Source: Actinospineispora acaciae DSM 45401 (GTDB lineage: Bacteria > Actinomycetota > Actinomycetes > Mycobacteriales > Pseudonocardiaceae). Taken from it: 64,000 bases of DNA. The position numbers and the translations under genes were made by a program. The stretch's first letter is position 1. Every line of letters starts with the position of its first letter. The notes below the pieces were generated by a model. That model saw nothing but the letters and a program-made list of their open reading frames with translations, did no database searches and was not told where the DNA came from. Below are positions 49,421 through 56,910 of this stretch, in pieces. Location of the stretch: NCBI RefSeq assembly GCF_000620785.1, contig NZ_JIAI01000004.1:186001-250000 (forward strand). The letters are read 5' to 3'.

Positions 49421-50335
49421 TCAGGAGGCCGCGCGCTGGACGGCCTCGGCGAGCTCGTCGCGGTTCATCGACGACCGGCCGGAGATGTCGTACTCGCGCG
49501 CCAGCTCGCGCAGCTCGGACTTGCTGGCCTTGTCCAGGTCGGGCCCAGCGGTGCCGCCGCGCTTGCGGCCCTTCCTGACGCTGCGTTCGAGCGCCTCCAA
49601 CAGGTCGGACACCTCGGTGGGCGCGGCAGGCTCGGACTCGGTCACGATCTCGCGCCCGCGCCGCTTGTCCTCGATCAGCTTCTCGACCCGGTCCCGATAG
49701 GAGTCCCGGTAGTCCTCCGGCCGCCACGGCCCGCTCATCGACTCCACCAGTTGGGCGGCCATGTCCAGTTCCTTGGGCTTGGGCTTCACCCGGCCGGGCA
49801 GGTGCTCCAGGTCCCCGGGGTCGCGGACCTCGTCGGCAAAATAAAGGGTCTCCAGCGCGAGCACGTCACCATCCGCGCGCACCGCCGCCAGGTACTCCTT
49901 GCCCCGCATCACGAAGCTGCCGATCGCGGCCCGGCCGGTCTTCGCCATCGCGTCGCGCAGCAGCGCGTACGGCCGGGCGTACTGGTCGGCCGTCGGGGCC
50001 AGCCAGTACGTGCGCTCGAAGTGGATCGGGTCGATCTCGGCCAGGTCCACGAAGTCCGAGATCTCCAGGCTCCGCGAGCGCCCCGGCGCCACCGAGTCCA
50101 GCTCCTCCTGCTCGACGATCACGTAGTCACCACCGCCGACATCGGCGCCCTTGACGATGTCGCGGTAGTCGACCTCACGCCCGGTGCGCTCGTTCACCCG
50201 CCGGTTGCGGATTCGGTCCGAGGTGCCCCGCTCGAACTGGTGAAACCGAACCGTGTGGCTCTGCACCGCGCTGAACAGCCCGACCGGCACCGACACCAGC
50301 CCGAAGCTGATCGACCCGGTCCAGATCGCCCTCAT
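49421..50335 (-). CDS. ku: Ku protein (non-homologous end joining)
   Basis: A 304-residue Ku homodimer subunit that binds double-strand DNA ends and recruits LigD. The Ku core runs from RAIWTGSISFGLVSVPVGLF through KGADVGGGDYVIVEQEELDS to FVMRGKEYLAAVRADGDVLALETLYFADEV. The extended C-terminus holds KPKPKELDMAAQLVESM and a final KSELRELAREYDISGRSSMNRDELAEAVQRAAS, a small Rho N/SAP-like module. It follows the SRPBCC gene on the minus strand by 3 bp, though Ku is upstream in that direction of no ligase gene here. No LigD is in this window. Confidence 0.95.
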   Translation of the reverse strand: MRAIWTGSISFGLVSVPVGLFSAVQSHTVRFHQFERGTSDRIRNRRVNERTGREVDYRDIVKGADVGGGDYVIVEQEELDSVAPGRSRSLEISDFVDLAEIDPIHFERTYWLAPTADQYARPYALLRDAMAKTGRAAIGSFVMRGKEYLAAVRADGDVLALETLYFADEVRDPGDLEHLPGRVKPKPKELDMAAQLVESMSGPWRPEDYRDSYRDRVEKLIEDKRRGREIVTESEPAAPTEVSDLLEALERSVRKGRKRGGTAGPDLDKASKSELRELAREYDISGRSSMNRDELAEAVQRAAS

Positions 50336-50338
50336 GGC

Positions 50339-50833
50339 TCAGATCTCGGGCGGGATGTCCCGCATGTATCCGGCCTGCGGCGGTGGCGGCACGTCGCCGC
50401 GCCAGGCGCCCGTCTCGGCCCCCTCGGCCTCGATGAACTCCTTGAACCGTTTCAGGTCACCCTTGCTCTGCCAGTCCACGACGCCGAGGGCCGCGCCCGC
50501 CTTCTCCGCGATGCCCTCCGGGTCGAACTCCATCTGCAGCGTGACCCGGGTGTTCCTGTCGTCCAGGCGGTGGAAGGTGACCACCCCGGCGTGGTACGGG
50601 CCGCCCACGGTGTGCCAGGCGATCCGCTCGTCCGGATGCTGCTCGCTGATCTCGGCGTCGAACTCCCGCCGGACGCCCGCCACCTTGGTCTGCCAGTGGG
50701 TCCTGGTCTCGGTGAGCTGGCTGACCTGCTCCACGCCCGCCATGAACTCCGGGAACCGCTCGAACTGCGTCCACTGGTTGTACGCGGTGCGCACCGGGAC
50801 CGCCACGTCCACGCTGTCCTCGACCGTCTTCAC
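50339..50833 (-). CDS. SRPBCC (polyketide cyclase/START-like) family protein
   Basis: A 164-residue helix-grip protein. It shows the N-terminal strand VKTVEDSVDVAVPVRTAYNQWTQFERFPEFMAGVEQV, the middle FDAEISEQHPDERIAWHTVGG and the end RNTRVTLQMEFDPEGIAEKA, the usual pattern of actinobacterial SRPBCC proteins. The GTG at 50833 is chosen because AGGGGAGGA precedes it; open sequence further upstream is antisense to WhiB. It lies directly upstream of Ku in the same direction (3-bp gap). The ligand is unknown. Confidence 0.88.
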   Translation of the reverse strand: MKTVEDSVDVAVPVRTAYNQWTQFERFPEFMAGVEQVSQLTETRTHWQTKVAGVRREFDAEISEQHPDERIAWHTVGGPYHAGVVTFHRLDDRNTRVTLQMEFDPEGIAEKAGAALGVVDWQSKGDLKRFKEFIEAEGAETGAWRGDVPPPPQAGYMRDIPPEI

Positions 50834-50989
50834 GGGTCCTCCCCTGTCGTCGAATCGGCCCGAGGGCCGCTCACCGGCGGCGGCTACCCGCCGCCACCGC
50901 GCCGAAACCTTCGCCGGTGGGCGTTTGACGCGCGCCACGGCGGGAACAGCGCTCACGGCCACAGGACTCCGACGACCGAGGACGACCGC

Positions 50990-51268
50990 ATGCGCTGGCA
51001 GCATGTCGACTGGACCCAGGCGGCCTGTCGCGACCAGAACCCCGAGCTGTTCTTCCCGGTCGGCACCGGGGAGCACGCCAACCGGCAGGCGGACCAGGCG
51101 AAGGCGGTGTGCGCGCGCTGCTCGGTGGCCGCGCGCTGCCTCGACTTCGCGCTCGACGTCGGGGCCACCGACGGCATCTGGGGCGGGTGGACGGACCAGG
51201 AGCGGCGCGCGCTGCCTCGGCCCCGGCGCGTCCCCGCGCGACCGTTCGGGAAACGCGGTGGCGGCTGA
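50990..51268 (+). CDS. WhiB family iron-sulfur transcriptional regulator
   Basis: A 92-residue WhiB-like protein. Four cluster Cys are Cys13 (AACRDQNPELFF), Cys41 and Cys44 (VCARCSVAARC) and Cys50. The GIWGGWTDQERR motif (about 62-73) and a basic tail (RRVPARPFGKRGGG) for DNA binding follow. It binds a [4Fe-4S] cluster sensitive to O2 or NO and partners sigma factors. Its start has GAGGACGACC upstream. The MFS transporter gene starts 11 bp before its stop, so they may be co-expressed. Confidence 0.94.
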   Translation: MRWQHVDWTQAACRDQNPELFFPVGTGEHANRQADQAKAVCARCSVAARCLDFALDVGATDGIWGGWTDQERRALPRPRRVPARPFGKRGGG

Positions 51269-52586
51269 GGCGGGTCACGGCGAGGCACGGCCGAGCGAGC
51301 GGGAGATCCGGCGGGCCGTTGCCGGGGCCGCCATGGGCAACGCCGTGGAGTGGTACGACTACGCGATCTACAGCTATCTGGTGACCAGCATCGGGCTCAA
51401 CTTCTTCCCGGAGGCCGACCCCACCGCGCAGAAGCTGCTCGTGTTCGCCGGCATCGCGCTGCCGTTCGTGCTGCGGCCGCTGGGCAGCTTCGTGCTGGGG
51501 CCGCTCGGGGACAAGTTCGGCCGCCGGGCCGTGCTGGCCTTCACGATCATCACCATGTCCGGGGCGACCCTGTGCGTCGGGCTGATCCCCAGCTTCGCCA
51601 CGATCGGAGTGGCCGCGCCGGTCCTGCTCGTCGCGGCCCGGCTCGTGCAGGGCTTCTCCACCGGCGGCGAGTACGGCGGCGCCGCCACGTTCATCGCCGA
51701 GTATGCCCCCGACCGCCGCCGCGGCCTGCTCGGCAGCTTTCTCGAGCTCGGCACGCTCAGCGGCTACGTGCTCGGCGCGGGCATCGCCACCACCATGCAG
51801 CTGACGTTGCCGCCGCAGGCCCTCAACGGCTGGGGCTGGCGCATCCCGTTCCTGCTCGCCGGGCCGATCGGGCTGGTCGGGTTCTACCTGCGCCAGAAGC
51901 TGGACGACTCGCCGTCGTTTCGGCGGCTGGCCTCCAAGGGAGCCGGAACGAAGGCCCCCTTGCGCGAGGCGTTGTCCTACTGGCCCCAGATCCTGAACCT
52001 CATCGGCATCGTCATCCTGCTCAACGTCGCCGACTACACCCTGCTCACCTACATGCCGACCTACCTCACCCGGGTGCTGAACATCAACGAGGCCCAGTCG
52101 CTGCTGGTGCTGGTCGGGGTCATGCTCGCCATGATCGCTTTCATCACCCCGCTGGGCGCGCTGTCCGACCGGATCGGCCGCCGGCCGGTGCTGCTGGCCT
52201 CGGCCATCGGCTTCCTGCTGTTCAGCTACCCCGCGATCAGCTTGATCGAGATGCGCTCGGCGTTCGCGGTGAGCGGCGGCCTGCTGATCCTGGCCGTCCT
52301 GCTGCCGCTCATGCTGGCCACGATCGGCTCGACCCTGCCCGCCATGTTCCCGACCAGGAACCGCTACGGCGCCTTCTCCCTGGGCTACGGGGTGTCCACC
52401 GCGCTGTTCGGCGGCACCGCACCGCTGGTGATCACCGCGCTCATCGCCTCGACCGGCAGCAACTCCATCCCCGCCTTCTACCTGATGGCCGCCGCGGCGA
52501 TCGCCATCGTCCCCATCTGCCTCATGCCGGAGACCTCCAGGCGGTCCATCTCCCACCCCACCCGCATCCCCGGGACCAACCCATAG
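51258..52586 (+). CDS. MFS transporter, metabolite:H+ symporter (MHS) family
   Basis: A 442-residue carrier of the MHS type (ProP, KgtP and shikimate-transporter relatives). It has the N-terminal motif GNAVEWYDYAIYSYLVT, the helix 2-3 loop LGDKFGRRAVLAFTIIT, RLVQGFSTGGEYGGAATFIAEYAP and the second-half LSDRIGRRPVLLASAIG. The GTG at 51258 gives the usual 25 residues before GNAVEWYD and overlaps WhiB by 11 bp. It takes up an organic acid or zwitterion with protons. It converges on the MarR gene. Confidence 0.9.
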   Translation: MAAEAGHGEARPSEREIRRAVAGAAMGNAVEWYDYAIYSYLVTSIGLNFFPEADPTAQKLLVFAGIALPFVLRPLGSFVLGPLGDKFGRRAVLAFTIITMSGATLCVGLIPSFATIGVAAPVLLVAARLVQGFSTGGEYGGAATFIAEYAPDRRRGLLGSFLELGTLSGYVLGAGIATTMQLTLPPQALNGWGWRIPFLLAGPIGLVGFYLRQKLDDSPSFRRLASKGAGTKAPLREALSYWPQILNLIGIVILLNVADYTLLTYMPTYLTRVLNINEAQSLLVLVGVMLAMIAFITPLGALSDRIGRRPVLLASAIGFLLFSYPAISLIEMRSAFAVSGGLLILAVLLPLMLATIGSTLPAMFPTRNRYGAFSLGYGVSTALFGGTAPLVITALIASTGSNSIPAFYLMAAAAIAIVPICLMPETSRRSISHPTRIPGTNP

Positions 52587-52592
52587 TGTCGA

Positions 52593-53087
52593 TCACGGTG
52601 GGTCGGCGGCGACGGCGGCGTTGGGCGGCGCGGACGCGGCCCGCAGCCGGTCGGTCAGCGCGCCGAGCTGGTCGCGCAGCTCGATGACCTGGGCGGTGGA
52701 CATCCCGGCGGCCTCGGCGACCGCGGCGCGCACCGAGCGCGTCTCCTCGCGCAGCGCGCGGCCGGGGCCGGTGAGGCTCAGCTGCACCTGCCGCTCGTCG
52801 TCGGTGCGGCGGTGCTTGGTGACCAGCCCGGCCGACACCAGCCGTTTGATCAGCGGGGACAGCGTGTTGGTCGCCAACTGCAGGCGGTCGGCGAGCTCGG
52901 CGACCGACAGGCTCTCCCGTTCCCAGAGCACCACCATCACCAGGTACTGCGGGTAGGTCAGGCCGAGCCTGTCGAGCCCCTGCCGGTAGACCCCGGTCAT
53001 CGCCCGCGACGCCGCATAGAGGGCGAAGCACAGCAGCTCGTCCAGCGTCAGGAACTCCCCCGGCGCCGACGGCGTCCACTCAGTCAC
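52593..53087 (-). CDS. MarR family regulator, OhrR-like
   Basis: A 164-residue winged-helix repressor. The start region LDELLCFALYAASRAMTGVY carries the peroxide-sensing Cys (Cys20) in the same place as OhrR proteins. The wHTH is LTYPQYLVMVVLWERESLSV, then LADRLQLATNTLSPLIKRLVSAGLVTKHR, then DDERQVQLSLTGPG. The GTG at 53087 is preferred, with a TACTGT -10-like element seven bases upstream (leaderless); a start at 53111 would add 8 residues. No ohr gene is adjacent. It may respond to organic hydroperoxides, including lipid peroxides made by the nearby lipoxygenase, which is inference. Confidence 0.87.
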   Translation of the reverse strand: MTEWTPSAPGEFLTLDELLCFALYAASRAMTGVYRQGLDRLGLTYPQYLVMVVLWERESLSVAELADRLQLATNTLSPLIKRLVSAGLVTKHRRTDDERQVQLSLTGPGRALREETRSVRAAVAEAAGMSTAQVIELRDQLGALTDRLRAASAPPNAAVAADPP

Positions 53088-53253
53088 GAGGTCACAGTAC
53101 GAGCCAACCACGCGCCACGCCTACAGCGTCGCTGGAACGGCTGGTTCGCCCGCTTCTATCGCGCACGACCGTATCGGCCACATGATCAATCGTGTACCGT
53201 CGCGTCACGAGCTCGCTCGGCGGGCAACGGACGGCGGGAGGAGACAGGACCTC

Positions 53254-53781
53254 GTGGCCGAGGAGAACCCAGGTTTTACCTCCCTCGTCGAGGGCTACCA
53301 GGCGATACGCGCTCAGCAGCGGCGGTTCGCGGAGGCCACCGAGCAGCCCCGGCGCCGTCCGGATCTCGATCACATCGCCGTTCTCGAGCGACTGCTCGCC
53401 GTGCTCGACAGGACGCTGGACTCGGCGTTGGCCAACCGGGACGTGCTGGACACCGAACTGCAGCTGAACACTCGGGTGCCGGTGTGGCTGGCCCTGGCCG
53501 AGCACGCCCAGGAGCGCCACCCCGCCTACGCGTACGCCTGCCGGGTCGCCGCCGGTTGGGAGCACGCGATCGCCGACCAGCTCGGCGGTCAGGTGAGCGT
53601 CCCCGGCGCCGAGGTCACCCCGCGCGGGCCGGGCACCGACGACGTGGTGACCGACGCCGTGCGCCACGGACCGCCTCGCCAGCGGCCCACCCTGGCCGAA
53701 CAGATCATCCTGGACCGCTGCGCCGCGCGCGGCCCCGGCTGGGGCGGAGGGATCCCCCGGCCCGGTCAGCGCGGGCTCTGA
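53254..53781 (+). CDS. Hypothetical protein
   Basis: A 175-residue protein of unrecognised family. The N-terminal half is helical (GFTSLVEGYQAIRAQQRRFA, then DHIAVLERLLAVLDRTLDSALANRDVLDT). The C-terminus is Pro, Gly and Arg rich and probably flexible. The GTG at 53254 is proposed because it follows a GGAGG-containing leader; an ATG at 53182 would add 24 residues. It overlaps the convergent NTF2-like gene by 16 bp. No function is proposed. Confidence 0.55.
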   Translation: MAEENPGFTSLVEGYQAIRAQQRRFAEATEQPRRRPDLDHIAVLERLLAVLDRTLDSALANRDVLDTELQLNTRVPVWLALAEHAQERHPAYAYACRVAAGWEHAIADQLGGQVSVPGAEVTPRGPGTDDVVTDAVRHGPPRQRPTLAEQIILDRCAARGPGWGGGIPRPGQRGL

Positions 53782-54188
53782 TCGTCACCGAAGACCATCC
53801 GGTGCCCTCGGGCCGTGTCCACGTACTCGCGGGCCCGGTGGATCAGCCCGTCCCGCAGCTCGAACACGAAGCAGTAGTCGTTGCCGTAATGGTTGCCGTT
53901 GGCGAGCGTGGCGGACACCGTCGCCTCGACGGTCACCCGCTCGCCGTCGCCGTGCGAACCGTGGAAGGTGACGTCGAGGTCGCGCGCGAACAGGCGGGGG
54001 AAGTCCTCGGCGAAGAAGCGCACGATCGCCTTCCTGCCCACCATGTGGTGGGTCGCCCCGGACGCGACGGCGACGGCGTTGCCTGGCGGCGAGAGCCACT
54101 CGGCGTCCTCGGTGAACACCGAGGAGATCTGGTCGGGGTCGTTGCTGGCGAGCGCCTGGAAGGCGTCCTGGACGATGCCGTTGGTCAT
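53766..54188 (-). CDS. NTF2-like (ketosteroid isomerase-type) protein
   Basis: A 140-residue NTF2-fold protein: IVQDAFQALASNDPDQISSVFTEDAEWLSPPGNAVAV, then HHMVGRKAIVRFFAEDFPRL and the C-terminal NDYCFVFELRDGLIHRAREYVDTARG. The arrangement is that of the ketosteroid isomerase-like SnoaL_2 group. The role could be isomerase or binding. It diverges from an AraC regulator with 58 bp between starts. Confidence 0.85.
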   Translation of the reverse strand: MTNGIVQDAFQALASNDPDQISSVFTEDAEWLSPPGNAVAVASGATHHMVGRKAIVRFFAEDFPRLFARDLDVTFHGSHGDGERVTVEATVSATLANGNHYGNDYCFVFELRDGLIHRAREYVDTARGHRMVFGDDQSPR

Positions 54189-54246
54189 GGGTCCAACTGT
54201 CGCCGCCGGTGTGCGTCGAAGTCTTGGACGAATGTTCGCACTTAGC

Positions 54247-55095
54247 ATGGGGAGCATGCGGTCCACCGAGCCCGGCGCCTCGGCCAGGTGGACTGTCGCG
54301 AGGCCGGCGCGGTCCGGGCCGGTGGCCGGGGTCAGCATGGCCGGGTTCCGCGATGTCGGCGACGGCTCGGTCGACGTGCGGGTGGTCCCGCATCCGGCGG
54401 TGTCGCTGGCGCTGGAGTGCGGTGACGGGCCGCTGGTCGTGGACGTCGACACCGGCCGGCACCGGCGCGGAAGCCTCGTCGTCGGGTACATGCACGGCGG
54501 CCTGCGGGTGCGCGGTTCGAAGGTCGAGTGCGTGCAGGTGCGGCTGTCCCCGGTGGTCGCGTACGCGGTGCTGGGCGTCTCCCCGGCGGAGCTGGACCAC
54601 GTGGTGGTGACCCTCGACGACCTGTGGGGACGGGACGCGGCGCGGATCCGGGAGCGGCTCGGCGAGGCCCGGTCGTGGCCGGACCGGTTCGCCCTGACCG
54701 AGGCCCTGATCGCCCGGCGCCACGAAACCGGGCCGTCGGTGGACCCCGAGGTGGCCTGGGCCTGGCGCCGGATCGCGGCCGCCCGGGGCCGGGTCCGGAT
54801 CGACGCGCTGGCCGCCGAGGTCGGCTGGTCACGCACCCGGCTGTGGTCCAGGTTCCGGGCGCAGATCGGCCTGGCGCCCAAGCGCGCCGCGAAGCTGGTC
54901 CGCTTCGACCACGCCGTGCACCGCCTGGCGGCGGGCGGGGACGCGGCCCGGACCGCCGCCGAGGGCGGCTACGTCGACCAGTCCCACCTGCACCGGGATG
55001 TCCTGGCGTTCAGCGGCATGACCCCGGCGACCGTGGCCGGCCAGACCTGGCTGGCGGTGGACGGCCTCGCGTGGTCGGGGTACGCCTCACCGTGA
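54247..55095 (+). CDS. AraC family transcriptional regulator
   Basis: A 282-residue regulator with an unusual N-terminal domain (VRVVPHPAVSLALECGDGPLVVDVDTGRHRRGSLVVGYMHGGLRVRGSKVECVQVRL). A C-terminal AraC double HTH covers about residues 180-275 (IDALAAEVGWSRTRLWSRFRAQIGLAPKRAAKLVRF, then YVDQSHLHRDVLAFSGMTP). The start at 54247 is tentative; an ATG at 54256 is alternative. It diverges from the NTF2-like gene and its end overlaps the convergent heme dioxygenase gene by 9 bp. Confidence 0.86.
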   Translation: MGSMRSTEPGASARWTVARPARSGPVAGVSMAGFRDVGDGSVDVRVVPHPAVSLALECGDGPLVVDVDTGRHRRGSLVVGYMHGGLRVRGSKVECVQVRLSPVVAYAVLGVSPAELDHVVVTLDDLWGRDAARIRERLGEARSWPDRFALTEALIARRHETGPSVDPEVAWAWRRIAAARGRVRIDALAAEVGWSRTRLWSRFRAQIGLAPKRAAKLVRFDHAVHRLAAGGDAARTAAEGGYVDQSHLHRDVLAFSGMTPATVAGQTWLAVDGLAWSGYASP

Positions 55096-56889
55096 GTCCG
55101 TCGCGTCGGGCAGCACCGGCCACGGCGCGAACGCGTTGCGGACCGGGCGCAGCGCCGGCGCGAGGTCGGGGTAGTGGCGCACCAGCACCGAGGACATGTC
55201 GTTCTCGGCGATCCAGCGCATGCCCTCGGGCGTGTAGGTCTCCGGGGTGAAGTCGGTGGTGTAGAACCTGTCGCTCTTGATCCGGCGCGACGCCATCAGG
55301 ATGAAGATCCGGAACGCGGTGTCACCGAAGCCGAACCCGGGCGGCGGCGGTTCGGCGTGCAGCCCGACGGTCAGGTCGACGTCCTCGATGGAGTCGTACA
55401 CCGAGGCCAGCTCGGCGGCCAGCTTCGGGTTGCCGGTCAGGTCCTCGAAGGAGCGGGCCTCCGGGAGCCGCAGCAGCCGGCGGAACTCGTTGTAGCGGGG
55501 CACCCCTCGCTCCCGGGACCGCAGGATGTCGACGGCGGCGAGGTCGATCACCATGCCGTCGTCGCGGCGGAGCTGCTGCATGAACCGGGGGTGGTTGTGC
55601 AGGGTGACCGCGCCGGGATGCGCGGTGCCGAAGGAGTAGAACAGGTCGGTGGCGCCGTAGCGCTTGAGCACGTCGCGCGACTTCAGCCCGGAGAGGTCGA
55701 GGAAGGCCAGCTCGTCGCGGCGGCTCGGGTCGCCGACCGCGCGGACCAGGAAGTCGTCGGGCACCAGCGGGTGCATCCGGTACACCGCGACGAACTCCTC
55801 GGTGATCGAGTAGGGCGCGGTGTGGTGGTCGGTCGGCGAGCCGGGGATGCCGCTGAGCACCTCGCTGTCGCCGAGGCGCCCGACGAGGTTGTGGACCCGC
55901 TCCGAGGCGATCCCGAACCAGTTCGCCCGCATGCCGATCTGCAGCGCGGGGTGGGCCAGGATCGCCGTCGTCCACTCCACCGTGTGGATCTTGGCGAGCA
56001 GCGCCGCGATGACCAGCCGCGCCTTGTCGAAGACCTGGTCGTCCGACCACGCCGGGTACGCCGCGCCGAGCATCTCGCACACCGCGTTGTGCTCGCGCAT
56101 GAACACGGTGTGCAGCAGCTCCAGGCCGACCCACCAGCCGTCCAGCCCGCCCGAGCTGCCCAGCAGCGCCGGGTCGATGTCCACCAGCCCGTCCTTGCCG
56201 ATCGCCACCCGCCCCGGTCCGAGCTTCGGGCGGCGGATGGCGCGCTGGAACTCCGCGGTGCTGCCGTAGATCTGGGACGCGTCCCACCAGTGCGTCTCGG
56301 TGTTGACGAAGGTGCCCGGCGGGTCGCCCTCGGCGTGCGGGTCGCGCGGGGTGCGCGGCAGCCGGATCGGGTCGTCGGGCCAGTGGTCGCCCTGGGGCCG
56401 GGGGACCTCGAACGGGTGCTCGGGGTCGGTGCCGTGGCTGAACCAGTCCCGGGTCTCGAACTGCAGCCACGCCCCGGCGAGCACGTTCAGCGTGGTGGCC
56501 GGGATCATCTCCGACCCTCGGGCCAGCAGCGTCGTGCTCACCAGGCGCGGGTTCGGCGTCATCAACCGCTCGCCCGTCTCCGGGTGGGCGCGCCTCGGTG
56601 GGACGTTGCGCCCGAGCCGTGTCCGCGCCGCCCCCATTGCCGGCGCGGACAGGTCGTTGTAGGTGCCGTCCACGGTGCGGGCGGTCAGCCAGCGCGGCGG
56701 CGGCGCCGGGTCGAGCTTCGGCAGCGACGCCTCGACGTTGGTGTCGTACAGGTTGTGCTCCCGCAACGAGTCCCGGATCCCCATCAACAGGGCCAGGGAC
56801 ACCGGCGTCGGAAAACGATCCCAGCGCCGGCGTCGGTCGATCGCGACCGCCAGCTTGGCAAACGCCCGACGCAGCGCCGACTTGCTCAT
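55087..56889 (-). CDS. Alpha-dioxygenase-like heme peroxidase family enzyme (fatty-acid dioxygenase)
   Basis: A 600-residue enzyme of the animal-heme-peroxidase/cyclooxygenase superfamily, closest in motif pattern to plant alpha-dioxygenases. Recognisable are LNVLAGAWLQFETRDWFSHG with the distal His152, THWWDASQIYGS, LLHTVFMREHNAVCEML and KIHTVEWTTAILAHPAL. YRMHPLVPDDF follows, with Tyr370 and the proximal heme His373 spaced exactly as Tyr-x2-His in cyclooxygenases. The predicted reaction is O2 addition to a fatty acid by tyrosyl radical, giving a 2-hydroperoxide. It lies 21 bp downstream of the lipoxygenase gene on the same strand. Confidence 0.88.
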   Translation of the reverse strand: MSKSALRRAFAKLAVAIDRRRRWDRFPTPVSLALLMGIRDSLREHNLYDTNVEASLPKLDPAPPPRWLTARTVDGTYNDLSAPAMGAARTRLGRNVPPRRAHPETGERLMTPNPRLVSTTLLARGSEMIPATTLNVLAGAWLQFETRDWFSHGTDPEHPFEVPRPQGDHWPDDPIRLPRTPRDPHAEGDPPGTFVNTETHWWDASQIYGSTAEFQRAIRRPKLGPGRVAIGKDGLVDIDPALLGSSGGLDGWWVGLELLHTVFMREHNAVCEMLGAAYPAWSDDQVFDKARLVIAALLAKIHTVEWTTAILAHPALQIGMRANWFGIASERVHNLVGRLGDSEVLSGIPGSPTDHHTAPYSITEEFVAVYRMHPLVPDDFLVRAVGDPSRRDELAFLDLSGLKSRDVLKRYGATDLFYSFGTAHPGAVTLHNHPRFMQQLRRDDGMVIDLAAVDILRSRERGVPRYNEFRRLLRLPEARSFEDLTGNPKLAAELASVYDSIEDVDLTVGLHAEPPPPGFGFGDTAFRIFILMASRRIKSDRFYTTDFTPETYTPEGMRWIAENDMSSVLVRHYPDLAPALRPVRNAFAPWPVLPDATDSR

Positions 56890-56910
56890 GTTCTCTCCCC
56901 TGAAAAACCG

